Origin: AWTP1-13 sp036280295
GTDB lineage: Bacteria > Pseudomonadota > Alphaproteobacteria > Rhizobiales > Hyphomicrobiaceae
NCBI GenBank assembly: GCA_036280295.1
Contig: DASURA010000356.1
Coordinates: 1-5,499 of the forward strand
DNA length: 5,499 nucleotides
Direction: 5' to 3'
Shown here one piece after another: positions 1-5,499 of the stretch (its first letter is position 1; each line of letters starts with the position of its first letter). Both the position numbers and the translations under genes were made by a program. Below the pieces are notes generated by a model that was not told the DNA's origin, did not search any database, and saw only the letters and a program-made list of their open reading frames with translations.

Positions 1-515
1 GGTGAGCTGGCCGGCTCGCAGGCGCTCAAGGCCGACGCGCTCGACTTCCTGGGAGACACCATCACTTACGGCCTGAGCCTGGCCGTAATCGGCGCGACGC
101 TGCAGACGCGGGCCAAGGCCGCGCTCCTCAAGGGCGTGTCGCTGAGCTTGATGGCGCTTTGGTGCTGGCAACCACCCTCTATCAGACCTTCATCCTTGGC
201 GTTCCCAGCGCTGAAATGATGGGCGCGGTCGGTTTTCTCGCCCTGGCCGCCAACCTGGCATCAGTGGGCCTCCTCCTGCCCTGCAAGGACGGCGATGCCA
301 ACGTGCGGTCGGTGTGGCTGTGCTCGCGCAACGACGCGATCGGCAATGGGGCGGTGATGCTGGCCGCCCTCGGTGTCTGGGGAACGGCCACGGCATGGCC
401 CGACCTGGCCGTTGCGGCCTTGATGGCCGGCCTCTTTTTCAGCTCCTCGCTGCAGATCCTGCGGCAGGCCCGGAGCGAGCACCGTTCCGGGCCGGAGGCG
501 GTGCCCGCGGAGTAG
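1..515 (+). pseudogene. CDF-type cation transporter, 3' part, frameshifted
   Basis: This is the C-terminal part of a short cation diffusion facilitator protein, a family of inner-membrane exporters of divalent metals such as Zn, Co or Cd. The window opens inside the gene. Frame 1 reads through GSQALKADALDFLGD, the metal-binding second membrane helix with spaced Asp residues, then meets TGA at 217-219. The family-like sequence continues in frame 3 from about 159, with VLATTLYQ, then DGDANVRSVWLCSRNDAIGN (the Asn/Asp helix equivalent to TM5) and two more hydrophobic helices, ending at TAG 513-515. Adding one G in the short G run at 161-162 would fuse both parts as ALW-VLATTLYQ without a gap. 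There is no cytoplasmic C-terminal domain, as in the roughly 200-residue CDF subgroup. The break is either a real inactivating mutation or a sequencing error. The first ~159 bases and the rest share the same GC-rich codon style. The transported metal is not determinable. Confidence 0.8.
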
Positions 516-575
516 TCTCTGGCATTTTGCCGGCGTTCCGCCTAGAAGGTGCGCGCAAACGGGGGTCGGCCTTCC

Positions 576-2204
576 ATGCCCGCACAGCCAGCCTGGGCGA
601 CGCCGCGCAGCGTCGCGCTCATCATCGCTGCATATCTCCTGGCACACCTCGGCGTGCGCCTGTGGATCGGGCCCGCGCTCGGCGTCGACGATGCCGAGCA
701 GGCCCTGTTCGCGCAGCACTGGCTGCCAAGCTATCGCCTGCGCGCCCCACCGCTGTTCACCTGGGCGCTGGTGGCGCTGAGCCCGATCACGGGCGTCGGC
801 ATGGTGGTCATCAGCCTGCTGCGCACCATCCTGCTGGCCATGGTGCTGGGGTTCACCTACCTGACGGCGCACCGGCTGATCCGCGACCCCGTCCTCGCCG
901 CGCTGGCTGCCTTCAGCATCACGGCGATCTACGTGTTCGGCTACTACAGCCATCACGATCTCACGCACACCACCGTGCTGTCGGCGTTTCTCGCCGCCAG
1001 CTGGTATGTGCTCGTGCGGCTCACCGAGACGCCAAGGCTGCCCTGGTATCTGGCGCTCGGCCTTTGCTTCGGACTCGGCACGCTCGGCAAGTGGAACTTC
1101 GCCATCTTCGCCCTGGCGCTGCCACTGGCCTGCCTCGTCACACCCGGCTACCGGCATCTGGTCTTGAACTGGCGGATCGTGCCGGCCGCCTTGCTGGCAG
1201 CAGCGATCGTGTTGCCGTCGGCACTGTGGGCGCTGCACGTGGGGCCGGCGGCAGGCGATGGCATGGGCAACGTGCTCGGCGACCGCGCGGGCACGCTGCC
1301 ACTGGTGCTGGTGAAGGGAACGGCGAGCCTGGCTCTTGCTGTCCTCGCCTATCCGCTGCCCTTCCTTGTCATCTTCCTGCTCGCCTTCGGTCCGATCGCC
1401 TGGCGCGGTCTGAGGGTGCCCGCCACCTCCGCGCCGGGGGCAGACCCCTTCGCGCCGACCTGCGGCTACCTTCCGAGCGATGCGAAAAGGGGTCTGACCC
1501 CGGCCGTTCCCAGCACGGGCCTGCTCGCCATGGTCATGATCATCGGCATCGCCCTGCACTGGCTGCTGGTGCCGCTGACCCGGGCCACGCACTTTGCCGA
1601 ACGGCTCATGCAGCCCGCGCTCATGCTGCTGCCGGTCTACCTCTTCATGCTCGTGGAAGGCGGCCTCAAGGGCGGCCCCGCCCCGGCGCGGCATGTCCGC
1701 AACTACACGATCGCCCTGGCTGCGGTGGCCGGCGTGGCGCTGCTGGCGCGCATCGGCATCCATGCCGCCGGCCCCGACGTCTGCCGCACCGCGTGCCGGG
1801 ATCTGCTTCCGGTCGTGCATCTCGCCGCGGGCCTGCGCCAGGCGGGCTTCAACGGCAAGGGCACCGTTGTCGTGCGCGATGTGCACCTTGGCGGCAATCT
1901 GCGCGTTCAGCTCCCCGAGGCTCGGTTCGTGGCCACCGGCTATCCCGCGAGGATGTGGCCCCGGCCGGCACCAGAGTCCGCCGATACCTCGCGTTCTGGC
2001 CAATGTCTTGCCGTCTGGAGCGACTACAAGGGCGGTGCTGAAAGACAGTATGCGGAGATCCGCGCCTATCTCGCCCGCGAGCTGGGGGTGCCGGCAGAGG
2101 CCAAGGGCCGGCGTGGCGAGGTGGCGGCGCGCTACGCGGGCTCCAAGCGCACGGCCCGCGTGCTCTATGAGCTGTTCGACACGCCGCAAGGGGACTGCCG
2201 ATGA
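576..2204 (+). CDS. GT39/ArnT-like integral membrane glycosyltransferase
   Basis: This is a 542-residue polytopic membrane protein of the GT39/PMT_2/ArnT-like superfamily. These enzymes transfer a sugar from a polyprenyl-phosphate donor to an acceptor on the periplasmic side. Visible family marks are GVDDAEQ (Asp38-Asp39) in the first periplasmic loop, where the family's essential acidic residue lies, followed by the APPLFTW segment (57-63), HHDLTH (126-131), LGTLGKWNFA (168-177) and ATHFAERLMQP (337-347). About ten or eleven hydrophobic helices run from residue 12 to about 396. A soluble, probably periplasmic tail of some 145 residues follows, with a CX3C pair at 403/407. I chose ATG 576 over an in-frame GTG at 549: a GGGGG run lies 10 nt before the ATG, whereas 549 has no spaced ribosome site and would add nine non-conserved residues. 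Residues 286-310 come from an embedded palindromic repeat. The stop overlaps the next start. Sugar and acceptor are unknown; ArnT itself is not claimed. Confidence 0.85.
   Translation: MPAQPAWATPRSVALIIAAYLLAHLGVRLWIGPALGVDDAEQALFAQHWLPSYRLRAPPLFTWALVALSPITGVGMVVISLLRTILLAMVLGFTYLTAHRLIRDPVLAALAAFSITAIYVFGYYSHHDLTHTTVLSAFLAASWYVLVRLTETPRLPWYLALGLCFGLGTLGKWNFAIFALALPLACLVTPGYRHLVLNWRIVPAALLAAAIVLPSALWALHVGPAAGDGMGNVLGDRAGTLPLVLVKGTASLALAVLAYPLPFLVIFLLAFGPIAWRGLRVPATSAPGADPFAPTCGYLPSDAKRGLTPAVPSTGLLAMVMIIGIALHWLLVPLTRATHFAERLMQPALMLLPVYLFMLVEGGLKGGPAPARHVRNYTIALAAVAGVALLARIGIHAAGPDVCRTACRDLLPVVHLAAGLRQAGFNGKGTVVVRDVHLGGNLRVQLPEARFVATGYPARMWPRPAPESADTSRSGQCLAVWSDYKGGAERQYAEIRAYLARELGVPAEAKGRRGEVAARYAGSKRTARVLYELFDTPQGDCR
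1433..1505. repeat. Imperfect palindromic repeat inside the GT39 gene
   Basis: Two inverted arms face each other across about 28 nt. The left arm (1433-1453) contains GGGGGCAGACCCC followed by TTCGC. The right arm (1482-1504) contains GCGAAAA followed by GGGGTCTGACCCC. Over the 16-nt core (1433-1448 against 1489-1504) only one position mismatches, and the flanks pair again after a 2-nt gap. The right core is itself a palindrome, GGGGTC-T-GACCCC. The element stays open in the gene's frame and encodes about 25 residues rich in Pro, Ala and Gly in the loop between two membrane helices. It looks like a small mobile or REP-like repeat tolerated in a loop. Its membership of a dispersed family is inferred, because there is only one copy here. 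Confidence 0.7.
2188..2194 (+). promoter_or_regulatory. Ribosome binding site of the GT2 gene
   Basis: AAGGGGA sits 6 nt before ATG 2201, inside the last codons of the GT39 gene. With the ATGA overlap (start 2201-2203, stop 2202-2204) it supports this start and suggests translational coupling of the two genes. Confidence 0.6.
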
Positions 2205-3214
2205 CTGCCACGACCGCAATCGAGCCGCAGGCCGGATTTCAACCCGGTTTAGAATCGACCCGCACGCTCGGCATCAGCATCGTCATCCCGGCCAAGGACG
2301 AGGAGGAGTCGCTGCCGCTGATCGTCGCGCGCATCATGGCGGCCTGTACCTCTGCCGGCATCCGGCTCGTCGACATCGTGCTGGTGGACGACGGCAGCAG
2401 CGACGGCAGCTGGCGGGTGATGACCAGGCTGGCCGCCGAGCATGCGATGGTGCAGGCGATCCGGCTGCGGTGCAATTTCGGCAAGGCCACGGCGCTGATG
2501 GTCGGCATCGGCGCCTGCCGCGGCGGCATCGTGATCACCATGGACGCCGACCTGCAGGACGACCCCGACGAGATCCCTCGCTTCCTCGATGCGCTCGACG
2601 CCGGCTACGACGTGGTCTCCGGCTGGAAGAAGGAGCGGCACGATCCGCTTTCCAAGACGCTGCCGTCGCGCTTCTTCAACAGGGTGACGGCGCGCATCAG
2701 CGGCATCCGGCTGCATGACTTCAACTGCGGCTTCAAGGCCTACCGGCGCGAGATCTTCGACTCGGTCGATCTCTACGGCGAGTTGCATCGCTACGTTCCG
2801 GTGCTGGCCGGCGCGCTGGGCTACCGCGTCGGCGAAATCCCCGTGCGCCATCACGCCCGCCAGTACGGCAAGTCGAAGTACGGCGTGGCACGTTTCCTGC
2901 GCGGCTTTCTCGACCTGCTGACGGTCGTCACCATCACTCGCTTCGCCTACCGGCCAGGGCACCTGTTCGGCGGCATCGGCTCGCTGTTTCTCTTGGGCGG
3001 CGGCGCGGCGCTCACCTACCTGACCGGGCTCAAGCTGTTGACCGGCGCCAGCATCGGCAGCCGGCCGCTGCTGCTGCTCGGTGTGCTGGCGGTGATCATC
3101 GGTGTGCAGCTCACCCTGTTCGGCATGCTGGCCGAGCTCATCATCAGCCGCACGCAGCGACCGGTGGAGACGCGCAACCTGGTCCGCCAGCATATCGGCG
3201 GCGAGCGGCCGTAA
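2201..3214 (+). CDS. GT2 polyprenyl-phosphate glycosyltransferase (DPM1/ArnC/GtrB-like)
   Basis: This 337-residue protein has an N-terminal GT-A catalytic domain and two C-terminal membrane helices (about 254-280 and 288-316), the architecture of bacterial DPM1-like enzymes such as ArnC and GtrB. These move a sugar from a nucleotide donor to undecaprenyl phosphate at the cytoplasmic face of the inner membrane. Seen in order: the β1 strand ISIVIPAKDEEESL (25-38), the nucleotide-binding DDGSSDGS (63-70), the metal-binding MDADLQDDP (114-122, with D115 and D117), SGWKKERHDP (140-149), NCGFKAYRRE (175-184), LHRYVPVLAGALGY (195-208), and HHARQYGKSKYG (217-228) just before the membrane part. All expected catalytic elements are intact and the length is normal for the family. 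It overlaps the GT39 gene by 4 nt and the next gene by 1 nt, so it probably supplies the lipid-linked sugar that the GT39 enzyme uses. The donor sugar cannot be told from the sequence. Confidence 0.93.
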   Translation: MTATTAIEPQAGFQPGLESTRTLGISIVIPAKDEEESLPLIVARIMAACTSAGIRLVDIVLVDDGSSDGSWRVMTRLAAEHAMVQAIRLRCNFGKATALMVGIGACRGGIVITMDADLQDDPDEIPRFLDALDAGYDVVSGWKKERHDPLSKTLPSRFFNRVTARISGIRLHDFNCGFKAYRREIFDSVDLYGELHRYVPVLAGALGYRVGEIPVRHHARQYGKSKYGVARFLRGFLDLLTVVTITRFAYRPGHLFGGIGSLFLLGGGAALTYLTGLKLLTGASIGSRPLLLLGVLAVIIGVQLTLFGMLAELIISRTQRPVETRNLVRQHIGGERP

Positions 3215-4221
3215 TGGCGGAGCGGCCGCGCAGATGGCGAATGGGCGGTGGCGAACGGTGGTCATCCCTTCGCCATTCGCGATTCGGCATCCGCCGCCAG
3301 CGGCAGATGCTCACCATCATCCCGGCGATCATCGTCACCGCCGCCTGCCTCTGGCTGCTGCTGACGCCGCAAGTGCTGGCCGCGCTCGCCCGCGTTCTCA
3401 CTGGCGCCAATCCGCTGCCCGTCCTCGGCGGCTTCGCGCTGATCGCGCTGGTGCAGTGGCTGCGCGCCTGGCGGTTCGCCGTCATGATGACCGGCCACCT
3501 CACGCCGCCGGATGCCGTTCTTATGCGCATCTCGTTCCAGCTCACATTCTGGAACGTGCTGCTGCCGCTGCGGCTCGGCGAGCTGAGCTTCCCCATGCTG
3601 ATGAAGCGCCACCTCGGCTACGGGCTGCTGCATTCCGGCGGCGTGCTGCTGATTGCCCGCCTGTTCGATCTCGCCACCGTCGGTGCCATCCTGCTGGGCA
3701 GCGCCCTCGCGCTCGACGTGTGGCCCGGCGTGGGGCGCCTCGTGCTGCTGCTCGGGACGCTCGGCCTGGCGCTGATCCCGCTCGGCCTTGCTATCGGCGG
3801 ACTGGCGCTGCGGCCGTGGCTGGCACGGCTGCCGCACGTCGGCGGTGCTGCGGAGCGGCTGACCGCGGGCTTCGACGCCATCGGCAGCACCCGTGCCGCG
3901 CTCGCGGCGGCGGGCTTGAGCGTGACCCTGTGGCTGGCATTCGGTCTCGGCGCCATCCTCGTGGCCGAGGCGGCGGTGCAGACGGTGCCGCCCGCGGCGG
4001 CCATGCTCGGCGCCGCGGCCGGCAATATCGCCTTCGCGCTCCCCATCAACGGCATCGCCAGCATCGGTCCCGCGCAGGCCGCGTGGGTTGCAGCCACGAC
4101 ATACGTGGGCGTGCCCTGGGAGGATGCCGTGGTCAGCGCGCTGGCGCTGCACGCGGTGGTGCTGGCCAATGCCGTGGTCGCGGGTGGGATCGCGATGGTG
4201 CGGTGGCAAGGCGAGGTCTGA
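3214..4221 (+). CDS. Flippase-like membrane protein (LPG synthase TM/UPF0104 family)
   Basis: This is a polytopic inner-membrane protein of the lysylphosphatidylglycerol synthase TM region family (flippase-like, UPF0104/YbhN/AglD-related). It contains only the membrane part, with no aminoacyl-transferase domain. Family marks are LLPLRLGE (116-123), the RLFDL segment (149-153) and the C-terminal LPINGIASIGPAQAAW (276-291), among about eight hydrophobic helices. Members are proposed to move lipids or lipid-linked sugars; that role is inferred, not shown. The longest reading starts at ATG 3214, overlapping the preceding stop as TAATG and giving 335 residues. Its first 31 residues are Arg-rich, unlike the family, and are encoded by repeat-like DNA. 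The alternative ATG at 3307 gives 304 residues and begins directly with the first membrane helix (MLTIIPAIIV). Neither start has a strong ribosome site, and I consider 3307 equally likely. Third gene of the glycosyltransferase block. Confidence 0.85.
   Translation: MAERPRRWRMGGGERWSSLRHSRFGIRRQRQMLTIIPAIIVTAACLWLLLTPQVLAALARVLTGANPLPVLGGFALIALVQWLRAWRFAVMMTGHLTPPDAVLMRISFQLTFWNVLLPLRLGELSFPMLMKRHLGYGLLHSGGVLLIARLFDLATVGAILLGSALALDVWPGVGRLVLLLGTLGLALIPLGLAIGGLALRPWLARLPHVGGAAERLTAGFDAIGSTRAALAAAGLSVTLWLAFGLGAILVAEAAVQTVPPAAAMLGAAAGNIAFALPINGIASIGPAQAAWVAATTYVGVPWEDAVVSALALHAVVLANAVVAGGIAMVRWQGEV
3235..3280. repeat. Short tandem and inverted repeat at the flippase gene start
   Basis: Two imperfect tandem units lie side by side: TGGCGAATGGGCGG (3235-3248) and TGGCGAACGGTGG (3249-3261). 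The first also carries GCGAATGG (3237-3244), an exact inverted match to CCATTCGC at 3273-3280. The stretch looks like intergenic repeat DNA rather than membrane-protein coding sequence, although it is open in the frame starting at 3214. Confidence 0.55.
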
Positions 4222-4416
4222 TGCACTTTTCGCGCCCCGTATCGCCTCTTCTCCTCGGGACGCGACCCATTGTCGAACGCGCTGGTCCACCAGATCAAGG
4301 CACAACCCGCGGCCGTGCCTGCCGCGCGGGCTACTGCGGTGTGCCGTAACGGCGCATATCTCTACGCTCCCTTCACCATGATCGGGAGAAGCGCCAGCAC
4401 GACCAATCATGCCTGG

Positions 4417-4422
4417 TATGCT
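4417..4422 (+). promoter_or_regulatory. Possible extended -10 element before the NTF2-fold gene
   Basis: TGGTATGCT (4414-4422) has the TGn extension and a -10 hexamer, TATGCT, matching four of six consensus bases. It lies about 50 nt before the start codon. No convincing -35 hexamer is present upstream, so this is a weak call. The rest of 4222-4470 shows no gene that I recognise. Confidence 0.25.
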
Positions 4423-4458
4423 GCGGATGCAGAGCGTTGCAAGGACGCTCGCACTTCC

Positions 4459-4465
4459 AGGGAGA
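4459..4465 (+). promoter_or_regulatory. Ribosome binding site that decides the 4471 start
   Basis: AGGGAGA lies 5 nt before ATG 4471 and 8 nt before the second ATG at 4474. It favours this start over the longer in-frame reading from 4270, whose extra 67 residues show no family resemblance and would bury the signal peptide. Confidence 0.65.
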
Positions 4466-4470
4466 CGCCC

Positions 4471-4929
4471 ATGATGCGACGAGCACCGACTAGCGTGGCT
4501 ATCCTGCTGCTCGCCACCGGCCCGGCAATGGCCGACGAGAAGGCGGACGTCACGGCTGCGATCGAGAGCTGGGCCAGGACTGTCGCCGAAGGCTGCACCA
4601 GCGACCCCAACAAGATCGCCGACCTGTACGCGAAGGATGGTGTCCTCTGGGGCACCGTATCCCCGGTGATCCGCAGCGACGCGGCCGGCATTCAGGACTA
4701 CTTCAAGACCGCCTGCGTCAAGCTGCCGAACCTCACCGTGGACTTCAAGGACCACCGCGTGCGCGTCTATGGCGGTACGGCAGTCGACAGCGGCAGCTAC
4801 GTCTTCTCCTTCGACAAGGATAGCGCCAGGTCCGATCTGCCGGCGCGCTATACTTTCGTGCTGGTCAAGGACGGGGATGGTCGCTGGCAGATTGTCGACC
4901 ACCACTCCTCGGCCATGCCGAAGCCGTAG
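4471..4929 (+). CDS. Exported SgcJ/EcaC-type NTF2-fold protein
   Basis: This is a 152-residue protein with a clear signal peptide: MMRRA, a hydrophobic core of TSVAILLLATG, and an AMA cleavage site after residue 21. It is therefore probably periplasmic. The mature part has the pattern of the SnoaL/NTF2-like SgcJ/EcaC group, related to the CaMKII association domain: a first helix around AAIESWARTVAEG (29-41), IADLYAKDGVLWGTVSP (49-65), IQDYFKTA (74-81), VRVYGGTAVDSGSY (97-110), ARYTFVLVKDGDGRWQIVDH (125-144) and the end motif HHSSAMP (144-150). Cys42 and Cys82 could form a disulfide after export. The name oxidoreductase attached to some relatives is not supported by any catalytic motif here, and members often bind small ligands or act in unknown processes. 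It stands alone, with about 250 nt of non-coding DNA before it and a convergent gene after it. The function in this organism is unknown. Confidence 0.85.
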   Translation: MMRRAPTSVAILLLATGPAMADEKADVTAAIESWARTVAEGCTSDPNKIADLYAKDGVLWGTVSPVIRSDAAGIQDYFKTACVKLPNLTVDFKDHRVRVYGGTAVDSGSYVFSFDKDSARSDLPARYTFVLVKDGDGRWQIVDHHSSAMPKP

Positions 4930-4940
4930 CGGATCTATTG

Positions 4941-4954
4941 CCGCCTTGCGGCGG
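4941..4954. terminator. Small GC-rich hairpin after the NTF2-fold gene
   Basis: CCGCC and GGCGG pair around a TTGC loop, 12 nt past the stop codon. There is no T-run behind it, so an intrinsic terminator role is only possible. Confidence 0.3.
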
Positions 4955-4971
4955 ATCTCGAGTGTTAAAGC

Positions 4972-5006
4972 GGTGCAATGCGCTCGCTTCGCTCGCTTAT
5001 TGCACC
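4972..5006. repeat. REP-like hairpin between convergent genes
   Basis: GGTGCAAT (4972-4979) and ATTGCACC (4999-5006) form a perfect 8-bp stem. The 19-nt loop contains two exact adjacent copies of CGCTCGCTT (4981-4989 and 4990-4998). It lies between the + strand NTF2-fold gene and the - strand aminotransferase gene, where a two-way terminator would be expected, but no T-run follows on either strand. From memory, similar stem sequences with a shorter loop recur between genes in several proteobacteria; this could not be verified here. Confidence 0.6.
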
Positions 5007-5026
5007 CTACGTGTCCTACGACTCCC

Positions 5027-5499
5027 TCACGCCGCCACCTCGCGTCCCAGATACTCCACCGCCGCCTGCACACCGCCGGCCCCATGCGGGATGCCGAGTG
5101 CCACGAGGCCCATCTCGACGGCACCCAGCGTGCCGAGGACCATCGGCGCGTTGACGTGGCCCATGTGGGCGATGCGGAAGCCCTTGCCGTCCAGCGCGCC
5201 GAGGCCGATGCCGAGCGTCACGCCGCACTTGTCGCGGCAGTAGGCGAGGAGCGCGTTCACGTCGAAGTCTCCGCCAGCGATGCAGGTGACGGAGTTGGCG
5301 CGCTCAGCCGGACGCTCGATGTTGAAGGCGAGCGCCCCGCCCTCGGCCCACCTGGCCACCGCCGCGCGCGTCGCCTCGGCCAGCAGGGCGTGCCGGCGTA
5401 TGGCGTTGTCGAGACCTTCCGCCAGAAGGATATCAAGCGCCTTGCGCAGGCCGAACAGCAGGTGCTCCGGCGGCGTGCCGCAGTATTTCTGGTAGTGCA
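5027..5499 (-). CDS. Class V PLP-dependent aminotransferase, C-terminal part
   Basis: This is the last 156 residues of a class V (fold-type I) aminotransferase related to alanine/serine-glyoxylate aminotransferases. The frame is open to the right edge of the window and the gene continues beyond it, so the PLP lysine and the N-terminal half are not seen. A GTG at 5357-5359 is internal, not the start, because the family pattern continues upstream. Read from the window edge: HYQKYCGTPPEHLLFGLRKA, LDILLAEGLDNAIRRHALLAEATR, the strand region NSVTCIAGGDFDVNAL, GIGLGALDGKGFRIAHMGHV (the Arg of FRI is the usual substrate carboxylate binder) and the terminal GIPHGAGGVQAAVEYLG. Family members move amino groups between glyoxylate or pyruvate and Ala or Ser, in glyoxylate, serine-cycle or photorespiratory-type metabolism. 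The exact substrate pair is not resolvable. It converges on the NTF2-fold gene and shows no link to the glycosyltransferase block. Confidence 0.9.
   Translation of the reverse strand, partial: HYQKYCGTPPEHLLFGLRKALDILLAEGLDNAIRRHALLAEATRAAVARWAEGGALAFNIERPAERANSVTCIAGGDFDVNALLAYCRDKCGVTLGIGLGALDGKGFRIAHMGHVNAPMVLGTLGAVEMGLVALGIPHGAGGVQAAVEYLGREVAA

Noticed and set aside
527..548. Possible promoter for the GT39 gene (TTGCCG and TAGAAG)
   Set aside because: The spacing between the two hexamers is about 10 nt, too short for a sigma-70 promoter.
314..2041. Second long + strand frame overlapping the GT39 gene
   Set aside because: Arg/Ala/Pro-rich translation without family motifs; the recognisable GT39 sequence is in the other frame.
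261..2219. Long open reading frame on the - strand opposite the GT39 gene
   Set aside because: Its translation is rich in Arg, Gln, His and Gly, has no membrane or family motif, and mirrors the high-GC coding strand. It is a shadow of the real gene.
4306..4330. CCCGCG/CGCGGG hairpin in the gap before the NTF2-fold gene
   Set aside because: Only 6 bp pair across a 13-nt loop with no T-run, as expected by chance in such GC-rich DNA.
4270..4470. N-terminal extension of the NTF2-fold protein
   Set aside because: The extra 67 residues look non-coding, and a good ribosome site and a signal peptide both point to the start at 4471.
3262..5124. Long open reading frame on the - strand covering the flippase-like and NTF2-fold genes
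   Set aside because: It spans several genes and intergenic DNA with low-complexity, charged sequence. Both genes on the + strand have clear family motifs.

Overview
The window comes from a high-GC bacterium, most likely a proteobacterium. The basis is the strong G/C bias at third codon positions, the closely packed and overlapping genes, and small palindromic intergenic repeats of a kind common in beta- and gammaproteobacteria. No single sequence fixes the genus; a betaproteobacterial source is a low-confidence guess.

Layout from left to right. Positions 1-515 (+) hold the 3' part of a short cation diffusion facilitator (CDF) type metal transporter, broken by an apparent single-base frameshift near 160. 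Positions 576-4221 (+) hold a tight three-gene block: a GT39/ArnT-like integral membrane glycosyltransferase, a GT2 polyprenyl-phosphate sugar transferase of the DPM1/ArnC/GtrB kind, and a flippase-like membrane protein of the lysylphosphatidylglycerol synthase TM/UPF0104 family. The junctions are ATGA and TAATG stop/start overlaps. Positions 4222-4470 are non-coding and may carry a promoter. Positions 4471-4929 (+) encode a small exported NTF2-fold protein (SgcJ/EcaC, CaMKII-association-like). Positions 4930-5026 form a convergent intergenic region with two hairpins, one of which has a duplicated 9-nt unit in its loop. From 5027 to the right edge (-) runs the C-terminal part of a class V PLP-dependent aminotransferase related to alanine/serine-glyoxylate aminotransferases.

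The three central genes suggest one pathway. The GT2 enzyme would charge a polyprenyl phosphate with a sugar on the cytoplasmic face. The multispanning flippase-like protein could help move the lipid-linked sugar or another lipid across the membrane. The GT39 enzyme would use the lipid-linked sugar on the periplasmic side to decorate an envelope lipid or glycan. This resembles the logic of the Arn (lipid A) and Gtr (O-antigen) modules, but the sugar and the acceptor cannot be read from this sequence.

The unusual points are the frameshift in the transporter, a long imperfect palindrome embedded in frame in the GT39 gene, a second repeat-rich stretch at the ambiguous start of the flippase-like gene, and the hairpin with a tandemly duplicated loop. 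No clearly new multi-gene system is evident beyond the uncharacterised glycan or lipid modification module.
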